Source: Paraburkholderia caffeinitolerans (GTDB lineage: Bacteria > Pseudomonadota > Gammaproteobacteria > Burkholderiales > Burkholderiaceae). Taken from it: DNA of 64,000 nucleotides. A model generated the notes under the pieces. The model had not been told where the DNA came from, ran no database searches, and saw only the letters and a list, made by a program, of their open reading frames with translations. The position numbers were made by a program, and so were the translations under genes. Each line of letters starts with the position of its first letter. The stretch's first letter is position 1. Where the stretch lies: assembly GCF_902859945.1 (NCBI RefSeq), contig NZ_CADIKL010000008.1:62001-126000 (forward strand), written 5' to 3'. Below are positions 25,777-35,029 of the stretch, piece after piece.

Positions 25777-26256
25777 TCATCTAGTTTGCGGCCGGGACTC
25801 CCCCGTCACGGACGGCTGTCTGGCCGCCGGGTTTCGCATTTCCTGTACCGCGCCATGGATTGCTTCCGTTAGCGTGTTGTTGATTTCAATGAGCCTGCGC
25901 ATTTCGTCCTGCAGTTTCAGAAGCGCCTCGGCATCTTTGTAGGTTTGCAATGCCTGTTTATCCGATGCAGCAGCCGCCACCTTCTGCCCAACCATGATGA
26001 CGGAAAGCAGTACGAGTTGCAAAAACGTCTGGGCGAGCCACGCAACGAGCGCGGCAACGCCGCCTTGGATGGCCGACGGCAAGCTCACAAGCGCAATTGC
26101 CGCAAAAACGTAGGCACACCACATCGTTCCAACGACATTGGTGATAGCGACGGCAATCCTGCCGTTCAGCCCCACATGCTCATGCGCGGTAAGATGCGGC
26201 CCGGCTTTTTTGCGCTCTTCAACACGCGCACTCGCTTCGGTGTCAGTTTTCATCAT
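25777..26256 (-). CDS. DUF1003 family membrane protein
   Basis: DUF1003 proteins are small inner-membrane proteins of unknown function. The 159-residue product shows the family core: NGRIAVAITNVVGTMWCAYVFAAIALVSLPSAI, then WLAQTFLQLVLLSVIMVGQKVAAAASDKQALQTYKDAEALL. Two membrane helices (about 40-65 and 75-95) are followed by a coiled-coil tail. It is divergent from the clpG-like gene, and the gap between them carries two copies of the CGATA-N5-TATCG dyad. It is likely part of the same regulon. Confidence 0.85.
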   Translation of the reverse strand: MMKTDTEASARVEERKKAGPHLTAHEHVGLNGRIAVAITNVVGTMWCAYVFAAIALVSLPSAIQGGVAALVAWLAQTFLQLVLLSVIMVGQKVAAAASDKQALQTYKDAEALLKLQDEMRRLIEINNTLTEAIHGAVQEMRNPAARQPSVTGESRPQTR

Positions 26257-26326
26257 TGAATCCCGATCGAAAGAGCTATATGGTCAGCGCCAGCCACGCA
26301 CGCTACACCGATAGTACAGCTTAATA

Positions 26327-26423
26327 CGATACCCAATATCGAGCAGAAAGTTCGACCGCCAGCTCTCCGATATAAAGTATCGGCTCGCCGAACGTTCACA
26401 CCGGTTGAATCCAACCATAAAAT
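26327..26423 (+). promoter_or_regulatory. clpG promoter with two CGATA-N5-TATCG dyads
   Basis: Dyad 1 is CGATA-CCCAA-TATCG at 26327-26341 and dyad 2 is CCGATA-TAAAG-TATCGG at 26367-26383; their centres are 41 bp apart, close to four helical turns. Dyad 2 is followed by GCCGAACGTTCAC (26387-26399). TTCACA (26395-26400) and TAAAAT (26418-26423) form -35 and -10 boxes with a 17-bp spacer. A further half site, CCGATAGTAC, lies near 26309. The layout matches the ydeP promoter at 18327-18383. Confidence 0.75.
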
Positions 26424-26504
26424 TCAATCGTCAAATTGTCCCTTTTGGGTTGCCATCGCGCGCTCATCGGGTGTCCGTGGCGCTTGTGAACAGGAACTCC
26501 GGCC

Positions 26505-29171
26505 ATGTCTACGCTCTGCGATATCTGCCACGCTCGCCCCGCTGTCGCGCGCGTCGTCGTAACCGAAAACGGCGAGCGCAAGTCGCTGTCGATCTGCGAC
26601 TATCACTATCGGCAGTTGATGCGCCACCAAAGCATGCTCAATCCGTTCGATTCGCTGCTTGGCGGCGGAGGCGGCGATCTTTCAGGTTTGCTCGGCGAAT
26701 ACGGCGACGATTCCGCAATGAGCGCGAGCGTGCCTCGCGAGTCCGTCGACGCCACCGATGCGTTCAGCGAGCAAACCATGGAGTTGCTGCAACGCGCCGC
26801 CGAAAAGGCTCACGAATTGCACCGCACCGAACTCGATACGGAGCATCTGCTTTACGTACTCGCGGATACCGACGTGTGCGCGGCGCTACTCAAAGAGTTG
26901 AAGCTCTCCCCCCAGGACATCAGGGGCTATATCGACGAGCACGCAAAGCAAGGCTCGGCCAGCGACGACGAATCGCTCGAAAGAATGACCGTATCGCCGC
27001 GCCTGAAGAAGGCATTTCAGTTCGCATTCCAGGCGTCGCGCGATCTCGGACATTCATACGTGGGTCCGGAACACCTGCTAATCGGCCTGGCCGCCGTGCC
27101 GGAAAGCCTGGCGGGCACGCTGCTGAAAAAATATGGCGTGACGCCAGAGGCGCTGCGCCAGAAAGTGGTCAAGGTTGTCGGCAAGGGCGCGGAAGACGGG
27201 CGCATTGAAACGCCCACGGGTACGCCGAACCTCGACAAGTTCGGGCGCGACCTCACCGCGCTCGCGCGTCAGGGCAAGCTCGATCCGGTGCTTGGCCGCG
27301 CTCAAGAGATTGAAAGCACGATTGAGGTCCTGGCGCGCCGCAAGAAGAACAACCCGGTGCTCATCGGCGAACCGGGTGTCGGTAAGACCGCGATTGTTGA
27401 AGGACTCGCGCAGCGCATGGTCAACGGCGATGTCCCCGAGGTGCTGCGCGGCAAACGCCTGGTGGAAGTCAATATCAACTCGATGGTCGCCGGCGCGAAG
27501 TATCGTGGCGAATTCGAAGAGCGCGCGAAGCAATTGATCGACGAGGTGACGGCCAAGCAGGACGAACTCATTCTGTTCATCGACGAGCTGCATACGATCG
27601 TTGGCGCCGGGCAAGGCGGCGGCGAAGGCGGTCTCGACATCGCGAACGTGCTGAAACCCGCACTCGCGCGCGGCGAGTTGAGCCTGATCGGTGCGACCAC
27701 GCTGAACGAGTATCAGAAGTACATCGAGAAAGATGCGGCGCTGGAGCGTCGTTTCCAGCCCGTGCTCGTTCCCGAGCCTAGCGTCGAGCAAACCATCGTT
27801 ATCCTGCGCGGTCTGCGCGACAAACTTGAAGCGCACCATCAGGTCACGTTTTCCGATGATGCATTCGTCGCCGCGGCAGAATTCGCCGATCGCTATATCA
27901 CCTCGCGTTTTCTGCCGGACAAGGCCATCGACCTGATCGACCAGGCGGCCGCGCGCGTGCGCATCGGCGCCACGTCGCGGCCAGCCGACATTCAGGAGCT
28001 GGAGGCCGAAGTAGCCCAACTCAAGCGCGAACAGGACTATGCCTCCTCGCGCAAGCGTTACGACCAGGCGAAGGCCTTTGAAGAACGCATCAACGAGAAA
28101 GAGAAACAGCTCGAAGAGCAGATGGAGGCATGGCAGCGCAAGACCGGCACGGAAACGCTGGAAGTGACGGTGGCGTCCGTCGCGGAGGTCGTCTCGCGGC
28201 TCACGGGCATTCCGGTTACTGAGCTCACCCAGGAGGAGCGCAAAAAACTGCTGAAGATGGAAGACACGCTGAGAGCGCGCGTGGTCGGCCAGGACGATGC
28301 GGTTGTCGCGGTGAGCGATGCCGTGCGTTTGTCGCGCGCGGGCCTGGGCCAGGAGCACCGGCCCATTGCGAATTTCCTGTTTCTCGGGCCAACGGGCGTT
28401 GGCAAGACCGAACTCGCTAAAGCGCTAGCGGAAAGCGTCTTTGGAGATGAACAGGCAATCGTCCGGATCGACATGAGCGAGTACATGGAGCGCCATGCCG
28501 TCGCCCGGCTGATCGGCGCGCCGCCGGGATACGTGGGTTACGACGAGGGTGGGCAACTCACCGAGCGCGTGCGGCGGCGTCCGTATAGCGTGATCCTGCT
28601 CGACGAGATCGAGAAAGCGCACCCGGATGTCTATAACGTGCTTCTGCAAGTGTTCGACGACGGGCGTCTCACCGATGGCAAGGGCCGCGTGGTCGATTTC
28701 AGCAACACGATCATCATCGCCACGAGCAATCTGGGCGCTTCGATCATCATGGAGAACCTCGAACAACCCGAGGCGAAGCGCAAGAGCGAAAAGGCCGTGC
28801 GAGACGAGTTGATGACGGTGCTCAAGGGCCACTTCCGGCCCGAGTTCCTCAACCGGATCGACGACATTATCGTGTTCCACGCCCTTTCAAAGGAGAATAT
28901 TCGCGCGATCGTGCAGATTCAGCTCGATCGTGTCGTTCGGGCCGCGGCCGCGCAGGACATCACGCTGAAGCTGAGCGACTCGCTGGTCGACCATCTGGCC
29001 GAAGTCGGCTATCAACCGGAGTTCGGCGCGCGCGAGTTGAAACGGCAAATCCGCCAGGAAGTGGAAACCCGTCTTGCAAAGGAAATACTCGGCGATGCAC
29101 TCAAATCCGGCGATAGCGTGGAAATCGACTATGACAAGAAAGACGAGGAAGTGACGTTCAACAAGGTGTAG
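26505..29171 (+). CDS. ClpG/ClpK-like AAA+ disaggregase with N-terminal zinc finger
   Basis: The 888-residue Hsp100 protein has a zinc finger at the extreme N-terminus (Cys5, Cys8, Cys31, His34), a Clp N domain at about 88-225 and a first AAA+ module with Walker A GEPGVGKT near 288. A short ClpC-like middle coiled coil lies at about 497-547, and a second AAA+ module has GPTGVGKT near 630. The region where ClpA/ClpC/ClpX carry a ClpP-docking (I/L)G(F/L) loop reads MENLEQPEAKRKSE and lacks it, so it should act as a stand-alone disaggregase rather than a protease partner. That architecture is like the ClpG/ClpK heat-tolerance disaggregases. Expression is probably driven by the dyad-linked promoter upstream. 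Confidence 0.85.
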   Translation: MSTLCDICHARPAVARVVVTENGERKSLSICDYHYRQLMRHQSMLNPFDSLLGGGGGDLSGLLGEYGDDSAMSASVPRESVDATDAFSEQTMELLQRAAEKAHELHRTELDTEHLLYVLADTDVCAALLKELKLSPQDIRGYIDEHAKQGSASDDESLERMTVSPRLKKAFQFAFQASRDLGHSYVGPEHLLIGLAAVPESLAGTLLKKYGVTPEALRQKVVKVVGKGAEDGRIETPTGTPNLDKFGRDLTALARQGKLDPVLGRAQEIESTIEVLARRKKNNPVLIGEPGVGKTAIVEGLAQRMVNGDVPEVLRGKRLVEVNINSMVAGAKYRGEFEERAKQLIDEVTAKQDELILFIDELHTIVGAGQGGGEGGLDIANVLKPALARGELSLIGATTLNEYQKYIEKDAALERRFQPVLVPEPSVEQTIVILRGLRDKLEAHHQVTFSDDAFVAAAEFADRYITSRFLPDKAIDLIDQAAARVRIGATSRPADIQELEAEVAQLKREQDYASSRKRYDQAKAFEERINEKEKQLEEQMEAWQRKTGTETLEVTVASVAEVVSRLTGIPVTELTQEERKKLLKMEDTLRARVVGQDDAVVAVSDAVRLSRAGLGQEHRPIANFLFLGPTGVGKTELAKALAESVFGDEQAIVRIDMSEYMERHAVARLIGAPPGYVGYDEGGQLTERVRRRPYSVILLDEIEKAHPDVYNVLLQVFDDGRLTDGKGRVVDFSNTIIIATSNLGASIIMENLEQPEAKRKSEKAVRDELMTVLKGHFRPEFLNRIDDIIVFHALSKENIRAIVQIQLDRVVRAAAAQDITLKLSDSLVDHLAEVGYQPEFGARELKRQIRQEVETRLAKEILGDALKSGDSVEIDYDKKDEEVTFNKV

Positions 29172-29208
29172 CCTTCCACCACGTCTGAACAAATTGGAGG
29201 AGCACACC

Positions 29209-29592
29209 ATGAACGACGATGAACGCGCCATTCGGCAAGTCGTGGAAACCTGGATGGCCGCCAGCAAGCGCGGCGATACGGCAACCGTTCTGAGCCTGAT
29301 GACGGACGATGTCATCTTCATGGTCCCGGGTCAGGAGCCGTTCGGCAAGGAAACGTTCGCTGCCGCCTCGAAGGGCATGGAAGGCATGAAGGTCGATGGC
29401 AACAGCGAGATCGTCGAACTGCAGATCCTCGGCGACTGGGCGTTCATCCGCAATCGCATCGATATTGCCATCACGCCGCCGGACGGCGGCACGGTGCGCC
29501 GCGCGGGCTATACGCTCACGCTGCTGCGCAAGGAGGCCGATGGAAAGTGGCGCCTCGCGCGCGACGCCAATTTGCTGAGCGTGCGCAGCTAA
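29209..29592 (+). CDS. DUF4440 / SgcJ-EcaC (NTF2-like) family protein
   Basis: The 127-residue product is a small NTF2-like fold protein: ERAIRQVVETWMAASKRGDTATVLSLMTDDVIFMVPGQEPFGKETF, then LQILGDWAFIRNRIDIAITPP and TLTLLRKEADGKWRLARDANLL. Members are of uncertain function, often annotated as SgcJ/EcaC oxidoreductases, but no catalytic role can be read here. ATG at 29209 has a strong GGAGGAG site and lies 37 nt after the clpG-like gene, so it is likely the second gene of that operon. Confidence 0.85.
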   Translation: MNDDERAIRQVVETWMAASKRGDTATVLSLMTDDVIFMVPGQEPFGKETFAAASKGMEGMKVDGNSEIVELQILGDWAFIRNRIDIAITPPDGGTVRRAGYTLTLLRKEADGKWRLARDANLLSVRS

Positions 29593-29612
29593 TCGAAGCC
29601 GCGCATGCGGCC

Positions 29613-30020
29613 TCAGTTTGAGGCCAGCACGTCCTGAAGCCGCTCGATGACGCCTGGCCAGCCGCGCCCCATGCCCTGGTAAGCCGTCTTGCCCAACGGT
29701 GCGTCGAGGTCGAACCCATTGTGCTCGAGCGTCAGGCGCGTGCCGTCGCCCTCCGGGGCGAGGCGCCAGGTAATCGTGGTGTTCAGCGTGCCCGTTGCGA
29801 ACGCATAAGCGAACAAACGCTCGGGCTCCACGGCAATCACTTCGCAAGGTTGCTGCCCCCACGGACCCATGTCGAGCGTGAAGCGATGCCCGACACTCGC
29901 GCGCACGTCGCCCGCCGCCCACCATTTCGCGTGGATGACCGGATCGGTCAAGGTGGTCCATACGTGCTCAGGCGTGTGAGGCAGGAAGCGGGTCAACTCG
30001 ATAATGCCGGGGTCCGTCAT
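29613..30020 (-). CDS. SRPBCC (AHSA1-like) domain protein
   Basis: START/AHSA1-type lipid- or ligand-binding fold, 135 residues: IIELTRFLPHTPEHVWTTLTDPVIHAKWWAAGD at the N-terminus and TRLTLEHNGFD with a C-terminal helix GWPGVIERLQDVLAS. Ligand and role are unknown. ATG at 30020 is preceded by AGGAGAAAAC; the frame runs 11 codons further upstream without a ribosome site. A GGCCTCA-GTT-TGAGGCC hairpin (29609-29625) lies at its 3' end next to the convergent DUF4440 gene. Confidence 0.85.
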   Translation of the reverse strand: MTDPGIIELTRFLPHTPEHVWTTLTDPVIHAKWWAAGDVRASVGHRFTLDMGPWGQQPCEVIAVEPERLFAYAFATGTLNTTITWRLAPEGDGTRLTLEHNGFDLDAPLGKTAYQGMGRGWPGVIERLQDVLASN

Positions 30021-30194
30021 GTTTTCTCCTGTTGCGAGCGCGAACTGCCGCAAGGCGCGTGAATGCTTCGGCCGGACATTTTATCCGCGATTGCCCTGCT
30101 CATTCGCGAACACTGCCGCCCTCATCGCATCATGCGCGCCTTGCGTAGTTGCCACGCCCCACAGGCCCCAGCTTTGCCGGCCCCCAATCCGCTA

Positions 30195-32438
30195 TCAGGC
30201 AGGACGCAGCGTGTCGCCGAGCGGCAGCGTGCGAATCGTCGCGCCAGTAGCGGCTGCCAGCGCATTCGCCACCGCGGGCGCAGCAGGCGGCACGCCGGGC
30301 TCGCCAATGCCGGTGGGCGCCTCCTTCGACGGCACGATATGCACCTCGACCACGGGCATGCCGCTCATGCGCAGCACCGGATAGTCGTTGAAGTTGCCCT
30401 CCTTCACGTGCCCCTTGTCGAACGTGATGGCCGTGTGCAGGAACGCGAGGCCGAAGCCGATCCCGCCTTCCACCTGTGCCGCGACGATATCCGGATTGAT
30501 CACGGTGCCGCAATCGACCGCGCAGACCATGCGGTCGACCGTGAACGAGCCGTCCTGCTGCACGGTCACCTCGGCCACCTGCGCGACATAGGTCCCAAAC
30601 GCGAATTGCAGCGCAATGCCCCGGCCACGCTTCGTGCCCTGCGCGCCCGCCGCCAGCGGCGTCGACCAGCCCGCCTTTTGCGCCGCGAGATCGAGCACGC
30701 CGCGATGCCGTGGCTTGCTCGCCAGCAGCGCGTGGCGAAATGCATAGGGATCCTTACCGGCTGCCCGCGCCGCTTCGTCCATCATGGTTTCGCCCACGAA
30801 GGCGGCGTGGGTGTGCCCGACCGAGCGCAGCCACTGGGTCTGCACCGGCAGCTTCGGCGCGTGCTGCGTGGCCTTGAAGTTCGGAATGTCGTAGGGAATG
30901 TCGGCCGTGCCTTCGACCAGCACCGGATCGACCGAATCCGGCTTGGGCAGTTGCATGAAGCTCTGCCCGACCACATCGTGATTCCACGACACCAAGTTGC
31001 CCGCCTTGTCGAGCGCGACTCGCACCTTGTGGACCGTGAGCGGCCGGTAATAGCCCGCGCGCATATCGTCCTCGCGCATCCACACGAGCTTGACGGGCGC
31101 GTTGATGTCTTGCGCGTGCGCCGCGCGCACGATGCGGCACGCCTCGCGCACATAGTCCGATTGCGGATTCGCGCGACGGCCAAAGCTGCCGCCCGCATAG
31201 AGTTGATGAATGGTGACATGCTCGGGCTTGAGCCCTAGCTCCTTCGCGGCCATCGCCTGGTCGCCCGTGGCCCACTGCTCGCCGTTCCAGATCTCGCAGC
31301 GGCTGCCCTGCAGATGCACGAGGCAGTTCAACGGCTCCATCGGTGCGTGCGAAAGATAGGGCTGCTCATAAACGGCTTCCAGATACTTGCCGCCCTCGGG
31401 CGCCGCGTTCAGCACCGTGCCGCGTTTTTCCGCTACAACGCCAGGTTGATCGGCAAGCGCGCGGAACTGCTTGTAGATGTCGTCGGAACTCAGGGCGAAC
31501 GCGTGGCTGTCGTCCCACGTGATCGCCAGCGCGTCGCGACCCTGGCGGGCGATCCACGTGTTGTGGGCGAGCACCGCCACACCGCCCTGTACTTCGCCGT
31601 CGCCCGGCACCTCGACCACGGCGACCACGCCCTTGATCGCCTTCGCCTTGCTCGCGTCCACGTGCTGGACCTTGCCGCCCAAACGCGGCGGATGCGCGAT
31701 CACCGCCACCAGCATGCCCGGCACCTTGATGTCCTGCGTATAAATCGCGGAACCGTCCACCTTCGCGGGCACGTCGACGCGGCGGGTCTTATCGCTGCCG
31801 ATCAGTTTGAAGTCGTCGGGATGCTTGAGCACCACGTGCGTCGGAACGCTTTCGCGCGCGGCGGCGGCAACGAACTGGCCATAGCCCGCACGGCGGCCCG
31901 ATGGCGCGTGCACGATCACGCCGTCTTCGACGTGCAGCGTGTTCGCGTCCACCTTCCAGGTCTTCGCGGCGGCGGACACCAGCATCATGCGCGCAGCCGC
32001 AGCGGCCTCGCGCATCTGCTTCCACGCGCCGGCCATTGCCGTGCTGCCGCCGGTACCCTGCACCGTCCAGCCAAACGTTGCGAATATGGGGTTCGCATAT
32101 TTCTTCACGTCGGCCTGCGCGGGAACGACCTTCACCTTGTCGAGCGACACGTCGAGTTCGTCGGCGGCCATGGTGGCCAGCCCCGTAAACGTGCCCTGGC
32201 CCATCTCCAGATACTCGGAGATGACCGTGACCGTGCCGTCCGCATTCACGCGAACAAACGCATTCGGCTCGAACGGCAGCTTCGCGGGATCGAGCGATGC
32301 CGCCACCGCAAGGCCGCCGCGAAAGCCGACCGCAAGCGTCAACGCCGACATGCCGGCAAGAAACTGGCGGCGCGTAAGCGTCGCACGGGGTTCCGCGCCG
32401 CCCTGCGCGGCCTCATCACGAAGGATCGGATCACGCAT
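30195..32438 (-). CDS. Xanthine dehydrogenase-family molybdopterin subunit (IorB-like, Tat-exported)
   Basis: Large subunit of a two-subunit molybdenum hydroxylase of the isoquinoline 1-oxidoreductase/aldehyde oxidoreductase type, which hydroxylates N-heterocycles or oxidises aldehydes and passes electrons to cytochrome c. The 747-residue protein starts at ATG 32438 with GGAGGAGCTCAAG upstream. It carries a twin-arginine signal ([18 protein letters not shown], about 21-45), so the enzyme is periplasmic. Conserved MCD-binding and active-site segments are visible ([31 protein letters not shown] with the catalytic Glu). The gene overlaps the iorA-like gene by 8 nt. There is no FAD subunit and no cytochrome gene nearby, and no substrate can be named. 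Confidence 0.88.
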   Translation of the reverse strand: MRDPILRDEAAQGGAEPRATLTRRQFLAGMSALTLAVGFRGGLAVAASLDPAKLPFEPNAFVRVNADGTVTVISEYLEMGQGTFTGLATMAADELDVSLDKVKVVPAQADVKKYANPIFATFGWTVQGTGGSTAMAGAWKQMREAAAAARMMLVSAAAKTWKVDANTLHVEDGVIVHAPSGRRAGYGQFVAAAARESVPTHVVLKHPDDFKLIGSDKTRRVDVPAKVDGSAIYTQDIKVPGMLVAVIAHPPRLGGKVQHVDASKAKAIKGVVAVVEVPGDGEVQGGVAVLAHNTWIARQGRDALAITWDDSHAFALSSDDIYKQFRALADQPGVVAEKRGTVLNAAPEGGKYLEAVYEQPYLSHAPMEPLNCLVHLQGSRCEIWNGEQWATGDQAMAAKELGLKPEHVTIHQLYAGGSFGRRANPQSDYVREACRIVRAAHAQDINAPVKLVWMREDDMRAGYYRPLTVHKVRVALDKAGNLVSWNHDVVGQSFMQLPKPDSVDPVLVEGTADIPYDIPNFKATQHAPKLPVQTQWLRSVGHTHAAFVGETMMDEAARAAGKDPYAFRHALLASKPRHRGVLDLAAQKAGWSTPLAAGAQGTKRGRGIALQFAFGTYVAQVAEVTVQQDGSFTVDRMVCAVDCGTVINPDIVAAQVEGGIGFGLAFLHTAITFDKGHVKEGNFNDYPVLRMSGMPVVEVHIVPSKEAPTGIGEPGVPPAAPAVANALAAATGATIRTLPLGDTLRPA

Positions 32439-32895
32439 GCTTGAGCTCCTCCGATGCGTGATGAATCGCGGCGCGAATCCGCTGATAGGTCGCACAGCGG
32501 CAAATGTTGCCGCTCATCGCGTCGTTGATGTCGGCGTCGGTAGGATTGGGTTTGGCCGCAAGCAGCGCCACCGCCGACATCACCTGGCCCGACTGGCAGT
32601 AGCCGCATTGCGGCGCCTGTTTCTCGATCCAGGCGGCCTGCACGGCGGCGCCGACCTTCTGCTCGTGAATGGCCTCGATGGTCGTAATGCTGCGGCCTTC
32701 CAGCGAGCCGACCGGCGTCACGCAGGCGCGTGTGGGCTGGCCGTCGAGATGCACCGTGCATGCGCCGCACAGCGCCATGCCGCAGCCGAATTTCGTGCCC
32801 GTGAGCCCAAGCTCGTCGCGCAGATACCAGAGCAAGGGCATCCCGGGATCGCCATCGAATTGATGGCGCTTTCCATTCACCACGATCTGTACCAT
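32431..32895 (-). CDS. (2Fe-2S)-binding small subunit of molybdenum hydroxylase (IorA-like)
   Basis: The 154-residue protein binds two [2Fe-2S] clusters. The N-terminal plant-type cluster uses Cys38, Cys43, Cys46 and Cys58 ([22 protein letters not shown]). The C-terminal helical cluster has QCGYCQSGQ and [11 protein letters not shown]. It passes electrons from the Mo site of the next gene product. ATG at 32895 follows AAAAGG at a slightly long distance; the frame 20 codons upstream is not supported. It is the first gene of the pair. There is no signal peptide, which fits co-export with the Tat-signal partner. Confidence 0.9.
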   Translation of the reverse strand: MVQIVVNGKRHQFDGDPGMPLLWYLRDELGLTGTKFGCGMALCGACTVHLDGQPTRACVTPVGSLEGRSITTIEAIHEQKVGAAVQAAWIEKQAPQCGYCQSGQVMSAVALLAAKPNPTDADINDAMSGNICRCATYQRIRAAIHHASEELKHA

Positions 32896-33353
32896 GTTGT
32901 TCGACCTTTTCTGTGCTGTGTAAGTACCAACGCCTGGCGTGGGCGGACGGAGCAATAACCTGTGGAGTCTAGTCGCGGCATGCAGAACCTGCCATGCCGG
33001 AAAATCCGCTTCATTTGCCTGAATGTCTTGAAAGCTAATCGAATGTGCGAATTAAATAGATGAATATGCATAGGTTCGACGCTACTCCATGCATGTCACG
33101 CGCAGGCAAATCCCCTTTATATAGCCACTATTATTTCCATCATGCAAATTTCGCATGAAGCTATGTGCATTCAGCATTGGACGCACCAGGGAAGTCACAC
33201 GAGTATCCGCCTTCACCATTTATTGCTGCCTGGCCGCACCAGCCTTTCAATGCGCATACAGGCATTCAAGGCGCAGCAAAAATGCGTATGACGAGAACAA
33301 GATTCGGACGAAAGTCGCGACGATTTCTTGCGATCTGGAGATAAGGAGACAAT
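32896..33353. other. AT-richer intergenic region upstream of the APC permease
   Basis: This 458-nt gap is less GC-rich than its surroundings and separates the divergent molybdenum hydroxylase genes and the permease. Apart from the inverted repeat at 33140-33158 I see no gene. It may hold a long leader for the permease mRNA. Confidence 0.4.
33140..33158. promoter_or_regulatory. Inverted repeat TCATGC-N7-GCATGA
   Basis: This perfect 6-bp inverted repeat with an AAATTTC spacer sits about 195 nt upstream of the permease start, in an AT-rich promoter-like region. It is a candidate operator; the protein is unknown. Confidence 0.35.
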
Positions 33354-34955
33354 GTGAGTAGTTCTGTTAAACGACATATCGGGCCGTTCGCACTGATGTT
33401 CACCGGCCTTGGGTCGATCATCGGTTCGGGCTGGCTGTTCGGTGCGTGGAAGGCAGCCAAGATTGCCGGCCCCGCAGCCATCTGCGCATGGATCATCGGC
33501 GCCGTGGTCATTCTGGCGATTGCGCTCACCTACGCCGAGCTTGGCGCAATGTTCCCCGAATCGGGCGGCATGGTGCGTTACGCGCGTTACTCGCACGGCG
33601 CGCTCGTAGGCTTCATCAGCGCATGGGCCAACTGGATCGCCATTGTTTCGGTGATTCCGATCGAAGCCGAAGCCTCGATCCAGTACATGAGCACCTGGCC
33701 CTACCCATGGGCGCACGCGTTGTTCGTCGACGGATCGCTCACCTCATCGGGCTTATTGCTCTCCGCGCTGCTCGTGATCATTTACTTCATGCTCAACTAC
33801 TGGGGTGTGAAGCTCTTCGCGCGCGCCAATAGCGCCATCACGATCTTCAAGTTCATCATCCCGGGTCTCACGATCGCAGGCCTGATGGCGACCGGCTTCC
33901 ATCACGAGAACTTCGGCCAGTCGACCGAATTCGCGCCTTATGGCTGGTCGGCGGTGTTCACGGCTGTGGCAACCAGCGGCATCGTGTTCGCGTTCAACGG
34001 CTTCCAGAGCCCGATCAACCTCGCGGGTGAAGCACGCAACCCGTCGAAGAGCGTGCCGTTCGCGGTGATCGGCTCGATCCTCTGCGCGCTCGTGATCTAC
34101 GTGCTGTTGCAGATTGCGTACATCGGCGCGGTCTCGCCGACGGATGTCATGAAAGGCTGGAACACCTTCAACTTCAAGTCGCCGTTCGCCGAGCTCGCGA
34201 TCGCGCTGAACCTGAACTGGCTGGCAATCATGCTCTACGTGGACGCGTTCGTGAGCCCGAGCGGCACCGGCACGACCTACATGGCCACGACCTCGCGCAT
34301 GATCTACGCGATGGAGCGCAACAACACGATGCCGAAGATGTTCGGCAATGTGCATCCGTTCTACGGCGTGCCGCGCCAGGCCATGTGGTTCAACCTGCTA
34401 GTCTCGTTCATCTTCATGTTCTTCTTCCGCGGCTGGAGCTCGCTCGCGGCGGTGATCTCGGTGGCGACCGTGATCTCGTACCTCACCGGCCCGATCAGCC
34501 TGATGGCGCTCAAGCGCGCGGCAACCGATCTGGAACGCCCGCTCACCGTGCCGTTCATGAAGGTCATTGCGCCGTTCGCGTTCGTGTGCGCGTCGATGAT
34601 CCTGTACTGGGCGAAGTGGCCGCTGACCGGCGAAATCATCCTGCTGATGGTCGTCGCGCTGCCGGTGTACTTCTACTTCCAGCGCAAGACGGGCTTCGAC
34701 GGCTGGGGCCAGGATCTGAAGGCTGCATGGTGGCTGTGCGCGTACCTGCCGGTGATGGCGGTCCTGTCGCTGATCGGCAGCAAGCAGTTCGGCGGCCACG
34801 ACCTCATTCCCTACGGCTGGGACATGCTGGTGGTTGCGATCATCTCGCTCGGCTTCTACTACTGGGGCGTGAACTCGGGTTATCGCTCGCAGTACCTCGA
34901 CGAACGCGAAAAACTCGCCGAACTCGAAGCGCTGCCTTCTGTCTCCGAGGCCTGA
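33354..34955 (+). CDS. APC superfamily amino acid permease
   Basis: Inner-membrane amino acid transporter of 533 residues and about 12-14 helices. It shows the APC opening IGPFALMFTGLGSIIGSGWLFGAWKAA (substrate-binding unwound helix 1, GSIIGSGW), then ALTYAELGAMFPESGGMVRYARYSHG. The start is GTG 33354 after AAGGAGAC; an overlapping ATG two bases earlier would stop at once (ATGTGA). The substrate cannot be assigned. It is monocistronic and followed by a GC-rich hairpin. Confidence 0.88.
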   Translation: MSSSVKRHIGPFALMFTGLGSIIGSGWLFGAWKAAKIAGPAAICAWIIGAVVILAIALTYAELGAMFPESGGMVRYARYSHGALVGFISAWANWIAIVSVIPIEAEASIQYMSTWPYPWAHALFVDGSLTSSGLLLSALLVIIYFMLNYWGVKLFARANSAITIFKFIIPGLTIAGLMATGFHHENFGQSTEFAPYGWSAVFTAVATSGIVFAFNGFQSPINLAGEARNPSKSVPFAVIGSILCALVIYVLLQIAYIGAVSPTDVMKGWNTFNFKSPFAELAIALNLNWLAIMLYVDAFVSPSGTGTTYMATTSRMIYAMERNNTMPKMFGNVHPFYGVPRQAMWFNLLVSFIFMFFFRGWSSLAAVISVATVISYLTGPISLMALKRAATDLERPLTVPFMKVIAPFAFVCASMILYWAKWPLTGEIILLMVVALPVYFYFQRKTGFDGWGQDLKAAWWLCAYLPVMAVLSLIGSKQFGGHDLIPYGWDMLVVAIISLGFYYWGVNSGYRSQYLDEREKLAELEALPSVSEA

Positions 34956-34972
34956 TAGCACGCCTCTAGCGT

Positions 34973-35004
34973 GCCGGGGGGCGCGCAAGACACGCGCCCC
35001 CGGC
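34973..35004. terminator. GC-rich terminator hairpin after the APC permease
   Basis: GCCGGGGGGCGCG pairs with CGCGCCCCCGGC across a 7-nt loop with a one-base bulge, between the permease stop and the convergent LuxR-type gene. There is no T tract. Confidence 0.6.
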
Positions 35005-35029
35005 CGCATCGCGCATCTGGCGCGTGGCC

